A stretch of DNA of 44,494 nt from Cytophagales bacterium (GTDB taxonomy: Bacteria; Bacteroidota; Bacteroidia; Cytophagales; Spirosomataceae): positions 1 to 44,494 of the forward strand of contig JAAFJL010000022.1 of the NCBI GenBank assembly GCA_013298865.1. The letters are read 5' to 3'. Below the pieces are notes generated by a model. That model was given only the letters and a program-made list of their open reading frames with translations. It was not told the DNA's origin and searched no databases. The translations under genes were made by a program, and so were the position numbers. How positions within the stretch are numbered: position 1 is the first letter of the stretch; each line of letters starts with the position of its first letter. This document shows, one piece after another, positions 15,030 to 22,120 of the stretch.

Positions 15030-15542
15030 ATGTCAAATAATAAAATTCAGATTTCAGAAGATAATCTTGTGTCCTTACTCAAAAATAAAGATTTACGAGG
15101 TTTTTCAATTTTATATGATAACTATTCAGCAGCAGTTTATGGGATTGTACTAAAAATTGTTTCCTCAGAAAAAGTAGCAAATGATGTGTTAAAAAATGTT
15201 TTTTTGAAGATTTGGAATGAAATAGAAGGCTATGATACTTCAAAAGGATCGTTGCTTACATGGTTACTCAGGGTAGGGCGGAGGCTTGCACTTGACCAAT
15301 TACAGACCAAAGATTTGCAGGATATTGTAGGAAATACTACTGGTAATCAGTTAGATATACATTCTCAGGGCGTAAAGAGATTGATTGAAAATCTTCTGCC
15401 AGAACAGCAAAATCTGATAGAACTACTCTATTTTCAGGGTTTAACTTTAGCCGAGGTATCTGTAAAATACGGAATTTCGGTAAGTACATTGCAAGACCGC
15501 ATCAGGATTACAGTGTTAGATTTAAGACGTTTTATGAAGTAA
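15030..15542 (+). CDS. ECF-type RNA polymerase sigma factor
   Basis: This 170-residue protein has the sigma-70 group 4 layout. Region 2 includes LRGFSILYDNYSAAVYGIVLKIV, VANDVLKNVFLKIWNEI and GSLLTWLLRVGRRLALDQ. Region 4 includes LLPEQQNLIELLYFQGLTLAEVSVKYGISVSTLQDRIR. It would direct RNA polymerase to a specific promoter set, usually in response to a membrane or envelope signal. A 75-residue protein similar to an anti-sigma N-terminus follows after 33 bp. It may or may not control the RiPP locus; there is no direct evidence. Region 2 carries DVLKNVF where many members have DVxQExF. Confidence 0.88.
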   Translation: MSNNKIQISEDNLVSLLKNKDLRGFSILYDNYSAAVYGIVLKIVSSEKVANDVLKNVFLKIWNEIEGYDTSKGSLLTWLLRVGRRLALDQLQTKDLQDIVGNTTGNQLDIHSQGVKRLIENLLPEQQNLIELLYFQGLTLAEVSVKYGISVSTLQDRIRITVLDLRRFMK

Positions 15543-15575
15543 ATTTTAGAAATTATCACTATTAAAAATACAATT

Positions 15576-15803
15576 ATGAATCTCAAACAATATATGGAAA
15601 TGGGAATTTTAGAAAGCTATGTGATGGGAATTACCACCACCGAAGAATCCGCCGATATAGAACGTTTAGCTATGGCAAATCCAGGTATTCAACAAGAATT
15701 AGAAGCGATACGGGCAGTTTTTGAATTCTGTGCTTTACAACGCCAAACAGAACCTCCAGTTTTTTTAAAAAATCAAATCATAGAAGAACTTGTAAGTAAC
15801 TGA
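15576..15803 (+). CDS. Short anti-sigma-like protein without membrane anchor
   Basis: This is a 75-residue protein: MNLKQYMEMGILESYVMGITTTEESADIERLAMANPGIQQELEAIRAVFEFCA. The pattern of a Leu/Tyr-rich first helix, then a Glu-rich run ahead of a second helix, and an NPxIQQELEAI motif matches the N-terminal sigma-binding part of RskA-like anti-sigma factors in Bacteroidota. Those proteins normally continue into a transmembrane helix and an extracytoplasmic domain. Here the ORF stops soon after the sigma-binding part. It follows the sigma gene by 33 bp and ends before a terminator. It is either a soluble anti-sigma factor or a natural truncation. Confidence 0.65.
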   Translation: MNLKQYMEMGILESYVMGITTTEESADIERLAMANPGIQQELEAIRAVFEFCALQRQTEPPVFLKNQIIEELVSN

Positions 15804-15832
15804 TAGTCAATAAATTCAATAGAGTTTTCGAC

Positions 15833-15870
15833 AAAAAAAGCTTTCAGAAATACATCTGAAAGCCTTTTTT
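15833..15870. terminator. Bidirectional terminator between convergent genes
   Basis: GCTTTCAGA (15840-15848) pairs with TCTGAAAGC (15855-15863) around a six-base loop. An A7 run precedes it and a T6 run follows it. It serves the sigma/anti-sigma pair (plus) and the membrane protein gene (minus). Confidence 0.88.
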
Positions 15871-15907
15871 GAAAGTATTCATTTAGAGAATTTTTAGCAA
15901 ATAAAAC

Positions 15908-16339
15908 TTAACTATACTTCTCTCTGATTTGAAACAATATCCACATTCCGATAAAAATCGTCAATGCTGCTGAAATGATTCCGCCAATCGAAAGACTCAA
16001 TAATGATGAAACTGCACTTACTAAAACTGCATAATAAGAAAATTTCCAACCTTGTCTTTTGCGGTTCATTAGTCCTGGAATTGATAAGCCCTCTAATGCT
16101 ACAACTACAATTAAGAAAATCATACTTAGTCCTAACCAGATACCCACACCACTAAACAAAGTCAAAATAGTAGCAATACCACCAAATAGTATAGCAATAC
16201 CGCCAAAAATTACACCTACGATTGCCAAATATGGGGCAATTTTTACTAACAATTCTTTTACTTCTTCTGGAAAAGCGGGTAAACTTTTCGTGAAAATTGG
16301 TTCTAATTCTTTTTCGAGTGGTAAAGCGTCTGTTTCCAT
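15908..16339 (-). CDS. Polytopic membrane protein, unknown function
   Basis: This is a 143-residue protein with an acidic cytoplasmic head (METDALPLEKELEPIF), then about four membrane helices. A Gly/Ile-rich pair (YLAIVGVIFGGIAILFGGIATILTLF and IWLGLSMIFLIVVVALEG) is followed by a positive loop MNRKRQGWKF and two more helices. No catalytic motif was recognised and I do not assign a family. It is transcribed alone, convergent with the sigma/anti-sigma pair. The 237-bp gap upstream holds no recognised feature. Confidence 0.7.
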   Translation of the reverse strand: METDALPLEKELEPIFTKSLPAFPEEVKELLVKIAPYLAIVGVIFGGIAILFGGIATILTLFSGVGIWLGLSMIFLIVVVALEGLSIPGLMNRKRQGWKFSYYAVLVSAVSSLLSLSIGGIISAALTIFIGMWILFQIREKYS

Positions 16340-16576
16340 GATTTTTTGGATGGGGTTAATGGGTTGAGTTAATGAATTATTATAAATTTAATAATTTTTG
16401 CTCAATTTCCTCAAAAACCAACGTATAACCTATAAAATGAAGAGATATTGAGTAAACGGACGTTTTTAATCGTTGAATGTGGAGGCTTTATAGCTTATTT
16501 TAACTTAGAGGTTTGGAGGATTAGAGTTAAGATGATACATGATTTTGAAATTTAAAAAAATTAACTCTTTAGTTTC

Positions 16577-17146
16577 TTAGGAACGAGAATCAAATAGTTC
16601 AGTCAATTCCATAGAAATTCCTTCCAGAAGATTAGATTTCAATTCTCCTTCAAACATCGTTACGCCGCTCAATAATTCATAACGCCCATTCAAGATAGAA
16701 TAAACTTCAATGTCTTGATACTGTGGATCAATAATCCAATATTCTTTAATATTTAGTTTCTCATAAAGATTTTTTTTGTCAACTCTATCTCTAATCACAG
16801 AAGATGGTGAAATTATCTCAATTACTAAATCTGGGATTCCTACAATACCATCATTTGTGATAATACCCTGATTTTCAGAAGATACAAATACTAAATCGGG
16901 TTGTACTGCATTATAACTATCCAAAAATACATCTATTGGTGCAGCGAATAATTTGCCTAATTTCTTTTCTTTAATAAAAGAACCTAACTGAATGCTGAGA
17001 TTCATTGAAATATTTTGATGCTGCGGTCTTGGTGCAGATTTCTTCATTATGTAACCATTAATTAACTCATAACATGAATCATCGTTTTCGTCAAATTCCA
17101 TCTGACGAAACTCTTGAACTGATATTTGTTTTAGCGTTGTGACCAT
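16577..17146 (-). CDS. Uma2-family (DUF820) PD-(D/E)XK nuclease-fold protein
   Basis: I start at the ATG at 17144-17146 (189 residues, MVTTLKQISVQEF); an upstream ATG at 17209 would add 21 residues that do not look like domain sequence. The fold follows the Uma2 pattern: YELINGYIMKKSAPRPQHQ, then a helix, AAPIDVFLD, QPDLVFVSSEN (the PD of the nuclease signature) and PDLVIEIISPSSVIRDRVDKKNLYEK, where the acidic EI and the later Lys provide the rest of the site. Family members carry the nuclease core, but the biological substrate is not established. Genes of this family are often multi-copy. The 176-bp inverted-repeat element lies just upstream. Confidence 0.85.
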   Translation of the reverse strand: MVTTLKQISVQEFRQMEFDENDDSCYELINGYIMKKSAPRPQHQNISMNLSIQLGSFIKEKKLGKLFAAPIDVFLDSYNAVQPDLVFVSSENQGIITNDGIVGIPDLVIEIISPSSVIRDRVDKKNLYEKLNIKEYWIIDPQYQDIEVYSILNGRYELLSGVTMFEGELKSNLLEGISMELTELFDSRS

Positions 17147-17217
17147 ATCGTTTATTTTATGTATCCAATTTAGCTTTTTTGTTTGAGTGTAACAAAAATC
17201 AGTGTACATTTTGTTAT

Positions 17218-17393
17218 TGAAGCTGTTTAAACTTTCTCTTTCGACTAAAATTACTTCTGGGGTCGCACTCGACTTTTAAATCCAGCTTTCCAAAATTATT
17301 TCAATGTAGCCCTGCTATATGTCAATAATTTTTAAAAACTGCATTTAAAAATATCCTAATTTTAAAACAAAACAGAAAGTTTAAACAGCTTCA
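17218..17393. mobile_element. MITE-like element with perfect 20-bp terminal inverted repeats
   Basis: The left end TGAAGCTGTTTAAACTTTCT (17218-17237) and the right end (17374-17393) are perfect inverted copies. The 136-bp interior has no ORF. Flanks read ...TGTTAT and TTACTC..., so a target-site duplication is not clear. Related copies of the end motif are at 30897-30913 and 39986-40009. No transposase is in the window. Confidence 0.7.
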
Positions 17394-17404
17394 TTACTCA
17401 TATT

Positions 17405-17440
17405 AAAAATCCCCATAAGTAACTGCCTATGGGGATTTTT
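17405..17440. terminator. Strong intrinsic terminator after the M16 protease
   Basis: AAAAATCCCCATA (17405-17417) and TATGGGGATTTTT (17428-17440) form a perfect 13-bp stem around a ten-base loop. On the minus strand it follows the M16 protease gene, and it also works in the other direction. Confidence 0.85.
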
Positions 17441-17503
17441 AATTTACTACATTTAAGAGACTGTAATTTCCAAATTAACACATCTCCAAATTTTCAAATT
17501 AGA

Positions 17504-20449
17504 TTAATATCCAAAAATCTCTTCCAAAGAAAGTTTCTTCAAATCACCGTATTTTTTCAGGTCTTCTTCTTTCACCTTCTTTTCTGAAGCTACAATACAA
17601 TATGAATATGGCTTGTGTGCTAAATTTTGATTAGCAAAACCTTTCAAATCTGCCAAAGACATTTTATCTAAATTATCATAAATTCTCTGGCGACCGTCAC
17701 CTTCTATTCCTAATTCAAGATTATTCAAATATGTATAAATGATACCATCCTGAGTAATACGTTCGGTATCGTATGTTTTCTTCATGTTTTTCTTAGCTGC
17801 TTCTAAGTTTTTATCTGCTTCTGGCATATTATTCAAAAGCTCATTCATGGCAGGAATTGCCTCATTCAATTTATCTGCCTGACTTCCTACATAACCAATC
17901 AATAAATATTTTTGCCCCTTCTTCTGTGGTGCAGCATAGTAGGCAAATGTTGAATATGCCAATGCTTTAGATTCACGAATGGTCTGGAAAACGATTGACC
18001 CCATTCCTCCACCAAAATAGTTATTGAAAGTCTCAATTACTGGCGATAACGCTGGATTGTACGATTCTGTCGTTCTTATCCAAGCGATTTCTGCCTGAAC
18101 CATGTCATAATCAGCAAATAAAACTTGGTTCTTGTTGGTTTCAACTTGCTTGAAATCTTTCTTCTCTGGAATTGGCGTCCAAGTTGCTGGCATGGCATGA
18201 ACTTTCTGAACTCCCATCTCAAAAGCTGCTAATTGTTGTGGACCATAATAGATAATTTGATGCTCGTAGTTGAACATATTATGCAAAATATCTAATAAAT
18301 CCTGAGCTTTCACTGCTTTCAATTCTTCGGTTGAAAGTTGATTATTGAAAGGATTTTTTGCTCCGTATTGTGCATAAGACTGCAAGCCTTGCATGATTGC
18401 TCCTTTATTCAATTTTGAATCAGCACGTCCTTTAATCAAACGACCTTTCAACATTTCTAAAGCGGCATCATCACCTTTACAGTTTTTCAAAACATACTCT
18501 AACAGCTCTAATGATTTTGCTAAATTTTCTTGCAAACCAGACAAACGAATCGTTGTGTATTCTGTACCAGGCTGAACAGAATAGCTACTCGCCAAAGCGT
18601 AAAACTCTTTACTGATTTGGTCTGCCGAATACTTATCTGTACTCAAAAACTGTAAATACTGGGCTGCCAATGGCAACAAACGATTGTTATAACTTCCCAT
18701 TTTGAAACGGAAACCCATTCTAACTAAATCATTATCAGTGTTTTGTACGTATAAAACTTCTGCCTTACCGACTTTACCATTTTTTAAATCCTTCTTGAAA
18801 TCCAACCATACAGGCTTAATATCTGCCATTGGCATGGCGTTAGTTGTTTTCATAAACTCAGATTCCGCCTGACGATTCACTTCTACTGGTGTAATAGTCG
18901 GCTTATCCACTTTCACGATAGAATTATCGACACCCTTACGTTTGAAGATAATTACATAGTTATTGTCGCCATAGTATTTATTAGCAAAATCAATGACTTC
19001 TTGCTTAGTTACTTTCGCCATATCTTCCAAACGGCGAGTGTGTGCAACCCAACCTTCACCTCTTGATTCAATGAAAGATTCTAATAAAGGATCGGCACGG
19101 CTATAATTATTTTCTAAACCTTGAATCGCATTGAGTTTATAATTATTGACGATTGACCCCAATAATTTTTCGTCAAAATCACCTTTTTTCAAAACAGCTA
19201 ATTGTCCCAACAACAAATCACGAACTTCTTCTAAAGTTTGTCCTTGTTTCGGGCGACCAGACATTAACCATAACGAATAATCTTTATGGCGTTGAATTGT
19301 TGATGAACCACCTAACATTTTTTGTTGTTTGTTCAAATTCAAATCTATCAAACCAGCCGCTGAGTTCGACATAATTTCATCAACAACGGTTGATAAAATG
19401 GTTGCTTTCTCGTCCAGACCACCAGGGATTCTATATGCCATCGTGAGGGCATCAGGTGTTGGACCAAAAATTTCACGCTTCACGATACTCGTCATCGGTA
19501 CTTCTGGTGCAGGCTTGTATTCGTCCACAGGTTTTGCCACCATTCCACCAAAATTAGTTTCGATTTTCTTAATCAATTCATCAGAATTGAAATCACCAGC
19601 AAATACAACTGCCATATTGTTAGGCACATAATATTTGTTAAAAAACTTGCGAATTTCAATCAGAGATGGGTTTTTTAGGTGTTCAATCGTTCCAATAGTT
19701 GATTGCTGACCGTAATTATGCGTCGGAAAAAGTGCATTGTTATAAGCATCGTAAACTTTACGACCATCATTGTCTAAAGCACGGTTTTTCTCTTCATAAA
19801 CTGCTTCTAATTCAGTATGAAAAATTCTCAATACAGGATTTCTAAAACGTTCAGCTTGTACTTTCAAATAACGGTCAATCGCATTGGTTGGGATGTCTTC
19901 GGTGTAGGCGGTTTGTTCAAAAGAAGTAAACGCATTTGTACCCTGAGCCCCCATATTTGCCATCAATTTGTCGTACTCGTTAGCAATGGCAAACTTGGCA
20001 GCTTCACCAGAAGTTTTGTCGATTTCCTTGTAAATTTCTTTACGCTTAGTTGAATCCTTTGTCTTGTTGTACTGCTCGTAAAGGTCGTCAATTTTATCTA
20101 AGAGAGGTTTCTCTTTAGCCCAGTCCAATGAACCGTACTTATCTGTTCCCTTAAAAAGCAAATGTTCCAAATAATGAGCTAAACCCGTATTTGTCCGAGG
20201 GTCAGTATTTGAACCAGCACGAGTAGCAATGTACGTTTGGATACGAGGTTCTTTGTGATTTTCACTTAAAATCACGGTCAAGCCATTTTTCAGTTTGTAG
20301 AAACGGGCCTTCATCGGGTCGTTTGTCACATACTTATACGAATAACCAGCAGCCGTTGCGGTTTTCCATTCGTATTTATTCTGGGCAAAAACTGAAAAGG
20401 AAAGTGCTGTAAATAACAGCAGAGATAGGAGTTGTGATGTTTTTCTCAT
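17504..20449 (-). CDS. Secreted M16 family zinc metallopeptidase
   Basis: This 981-residue protein has a signal peptide (MRKTSQLLSLLLFTALSFSVFAQ), so it acts in the periplasm or at the outer membrane. The N-terminal domain has the inverted zinc motif H92-Y-L-E95-H96 and, further on, ELEAVYEEKNR supplying the third ligand. The C-terminal half is a second M16-like domain (from about residue 560) that lacks the HxxEH motif, as usual for the pseudo-symmetric partner. YGQQSTIGTIEHL and YYVPNNMAVVFAGDF are typical of the family. A TAACTTTG at 20455-20462 on the minus strand fits the -7 box and would give a very short leader. The peptide substrate is unknown. Confidence 0.93.
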   Translation of the reverse strand: MRKTSQLLSLLLFTALSFSVFAQNKYEWKTATAAGYSYKYVTNDPMKARFYKLKNGLTVILSENHKEPRIQTYIATRAGSNTDPRTNTGLAHYLEHLLFKGTDKYGSLDWAKEKPLLDKIDDLYEQYNKTKDSTKRKEIYKEIDKTSGEAAKFAIANEYDKLMANMGAQGTNAFTSFEQTAYTEDIPTNAIDRYLKVQAERFRNPVLRIFHTELEAVYEEKNRALDNDGRKVYDAYNNALFPTHNYGQQSTIGTIEHLKNPSLIEIRKFFNKYYVPNNMAVVFAGDFNSDELIKKIETNFGGMVAKPVDEYKPAPEVPMTSIVKREIFGPTPDALTMAYRIPGGLDEKATILSTVVDEIMSNSAAGLIDLNLNKQQKMLGGSSTIQRHKDYSLWLMSGRPKQGQTLEEVRDLLLGQLAVLKKGDFDEKLLGSIVNNYKLNAIQGLENNYSRADPLLESFIESRGEGWVAHTRRLEDMAKVTKQEVIDFANKYYGDNNYVIIFKRKGVDNSIVKVDKPTITPVEVNRQAESEFMKTTNAMPMADIKPVWLDFKKDLKNGKVGKAEVLYVQNTDNDLVRMGFRFKMGSYNNRLLPLAAQYLQFLSTDKYSADQISKEFYALASSYSVQPGTEYTTIRLSGLQENLAKSLELLEYVLKNCKGDDAALEMLKGRLIKGRADSKLNKGAIMQGLQSYAQYGAKNPFNNQLSTEELKAVKAQDLLDILHNMFNYEHQIIYYGPQQLAAFEMGVQKVHAMPATWTPIPEKKDFKQVETNKNQVLFADYDMVQAEIAWIRTTESYNPALSPVIETFNNYFGGGMGSIVFQTIRESKALAYSTFAYYAAPQKKGQKYLLIGYVGSQADKLNEAIPAMNELLNNMPEADKNLEAAKKNMKKTYDTERITQDGIIYTYLNNLELGIEGDGRQRIYDNLDKMSLADLKGFANQNLAHKPYSYCIVASEKKVKEEDLKKYGDLKKLSLEEIFGY

Positions 20450-20562
20450 TTGAGCAAAGTTAGAGTGTAATTAAGGTAGATGATAAAAATAATTGTAATG
20501 CAATTTACCGAATAGCAACGGAATTTTCTAAACAAAAATTGTTGAACGGTAGAAGGAGGTAG

Positions 20563-20595
20563 CAAAAAAAAATACCAAAGATTGCTCTTTGGTAT
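20563..20595 (-). terminator. Orphan terminator pointing along the minus strand
   Basis: ATACCAAAGA (20572-20581) and TCTTTGGTAT (20586-20595) form a perfect ten-base stem with loop TTGC. Nine A residues directly before it (20563-20571) read as a T9 run on the minus strand. No minus-strand gene lies between it and the plus-strand regulator at 21023. Confidence 0.75.
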
Positions 20596-20787
20596 CTTGG
20601 GCTGGTAATGAATTTAGTTTTGGCTTAATTTTCTTACCATTTTTTAATAGTAGTGATTAAGTATTATAATGGTTGATTGGTGGTTAAGCATTAATATTAT
20701 TAGTGGTTAATTGCAATTTTTTCTCGTATTATTAATAAAAAAATGTATGTATTTACATATTTCTACACAAAATTGAGTATTTACTCT

Positions 20788-20820
20788 CAGAAAATAAATA
20801 GCCAATTTGGCTATTTTCTG
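20788..20820 (+). promoter_or_regulatory. Stem-loop upstream of the LuxR promoter
   Basis: CAGAAAATAAATAGCC (20788-20803) pairs with GGCTATTTTCTG (20809-20820) if four bases bulge. It overlaps the candidate -33 region of the promoter and may be a protein-binding site. Confidence 0.5.
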
Positions 20821-20840
20821 ATTTTTATCAATTACTTTTG
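20806..20840 (+). promoter_or_regulatory. Candidate promoter of the LuxR-type regulator
   Basis: TTTG at 20806-20809 and TACTTTTG at 20833-20840 fit the -33 and -7 elements of Bacteroidota promoters, with a 23-base spacer. The leader to the ATG at 21023 would be about 175 nt. Confidence 0.5.
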
Positions 20841-21022
20841 TACTCTAACGTCTTACCTCAACCTTTTTTATGGGCGTTACTAATTGATTCACTTGAATCC
20901 AAAATTGTAATTGCAAATCATTCTAACCACTCCCTCATTTCTATCAAATACCACTATTACGAGATAACGTTTTTCAAGACGTATATACTTGTCACTTTTA
21001 TCAAAATTATTGTTAACTCATT

Positions 21023-21823
21023 ATGTTAGAAAACTCTAACTATCTAATAGAGAGTCAATTAAAGAAATGTTTAGAAGTTTTTAATGAAATCACTGGTAAA
21101 GTTTCTGACGTTTCAGTAGAAAGCTATATGCAACAAATCGGCTTTCTGAATCAACAGGGTACAACTATTGTAAATGCTGTGATTGCTATTATGGATATGA
21201 CTTCACTGACGTTTCGATATGTTGCTAATACGGACGTTTCATTAGGGATTTCTACTGGCGATTTTTATAACAAAGGATTCTCTGCATTTCTGAGTTCAAT
21301 GCCAGAAGAAAACACGATGGCGATTCCGACACTGTTCAAGTTTTTGTTAGATTCCGTTAAATTAGCAGACCCTCTTGTAAGAAATAAATTTGTTGCTTAC
21401 GGATACGGAATTAAACATCGAAGACCAAGTGGAAAAGTTTTTTCAACTTTAGTTCAGATTTTTAGCTTAGAATCAGATAAAGATGGTAAACCATTGCTTT
21501 GTTTGGTAGTTGACCAAGACATTGAACATCTTACTCGAAATGTTACTCAATACAGAGGTAGAGTTAGCTTTGGTAATGATGATTTGATTACAACTTTTTC
21601 TTCGGAAGATATGGCACTGAAAGTTCAAGACATTTTTTCTAATCGTGAAATTGATGTTCTGAAATATTTACTAAGAGGACACGAATCGAAGCAAATAGCC
21701 GAAAAACTTTTTATTAGTTCAAATACTGTGGATAACCACAGAAAAAATATGCTCAAAAAACTCGAAGCCCGTGATACTACGGCGTTGGTACAATTGAGCA
21801 AATTGTTAGGAATTTTAAGGTAA
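21023..21823 (+). CDS. LuxR-type transcriptional regulator with PAS-like N-terminus
   Basis: This is a 266-residue protein. Residues about 1-190 form an alpha/beta domain that resembles a PAS-like sensor (YRYVANTDVSLGIST-like strand pattern with FRYVANTD, then YGYGIKHRRPSGKVF and PLLCLVVDQDIEHL). The C-terminal 60 residues are a GerE/LuxR helix-turn-helix: FSNREIDVLKYLLRGHESKQIAEKLFISSNTVDNHRKNMLKKLEARD. There is no phosphoacceptor receiver domain, so it is not a classical response regulator. The gene stands alone with its own promoter and terminator. Targets are unknown; small-molecule or protein signals are possible inputs. Confidence 0.85.
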   Translation: MLENSNYLIESQLKKCLEVFNEITGKVSDVSVESYMQQIGFLNQQGTTIVNAVIAIMDMTSLTFRYVANTDVSLGISTGDFYNKGFSAFLSSMPEENTMAIPTLFKFLLDSVKLADPLVRNKFVAYGYGIKHRRPSGKVFSTLVQIFSLESDKDGKPLLCLVVDQDIEHLTRNVTQYRGRVSFGNDDLITTFSSEDMALKVQDIFSNREIDVLKYLLRGHESKQIAEKLFISSNTVDNHRKNMLKKLEARDTTALVQLSKLLGILR

Positions 21824-21915
21824 TACAACCCTTTCCCATACATTTTCTTACCTCTTAAACTTGTCTTACCTCAACCAATATCATTTACCCTTACCCTCAA
21901 CAACCATGTTTAGCA

Positions 21916-21949
21916 AATCGGTTTTCCTCGGAAAGCCGATTTTTTTTTT
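21916..21949 (+). terminator. Terminator of the LuxR-type regulator
   Basis: AATCGGTTTTCC (21916-21927) and GGAAAGCCGATT (21930-21941) form a stem with one G-U pair and a tight loop, running into a T-run that ends at 21949. Confidence 0.85.
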
Positions 21950-21981
21950 CTGTCCCAACCAAATACCGTAACTTTACTTTA

Positions 21982-22104
21982 CAATTAACAATTATCAATT
22001 AACAATTATCAATTTTTAGAAAATATGTGCAATCAACCTTTCAGATTGCCAACTTCTGACTGATAACTGTTCTCTACTATTTGTTAATTGATAATTGTTA
22101 ATTG
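21982..22104. repeat. AT-only inverted repeat upstream of purL
   Basis: A 24-bp arm built from CAATTAACAATTATCAATTA (21982-22005) is matched perfectly by its inverted copy at 22081-22104. Extra TTAATTG and AACAATTATCAATT units flank the arms. The 75-bp centre does not pair. It ends 16 bp before the purL start, so its 3' arm is probably in the purL leader. Confidence 0.85.
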
Positions 22105-22120
22105 TTAATTGAAATAAAGC

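Larger units (their letters stand above)
17147..17503. other. Gene-free interval with MITE-like element and terminator
   Basis: This interval holds the inverted-repeat element at 17218-17393 and the strong terminator at 17405-17440. If the upstream Uma2 start is used, the first 63 bp would be coding. Confidence 0.6.
20450..21022. other. Gene-free interval between M16 protease and LuxR regulator
   Basis: These 573 bp contain the -7-like box of the protease (20455-20462), an isolated hairpin at 20563-20595, a stem-loop at 20788-20820 and the LuxR promoter at 20806-20840. The stretch 20600-20780 is AT-rich with repeated GTGGTTAA phrases and no gene. Confidence 0.6.

Noticed and set aside
17147-17209. 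Upstream start of the Uma2 gene
   Set aside because: Adds 21 residues with no match to the family pattern; start at 17146 is preferred, though not proven.
20838-21029. Plus-strand ORF of 63 residues before the LuxR-type gene
   Set aside because: It needs a TTG start inside the -7 promoter box and overlaps the regulator start.
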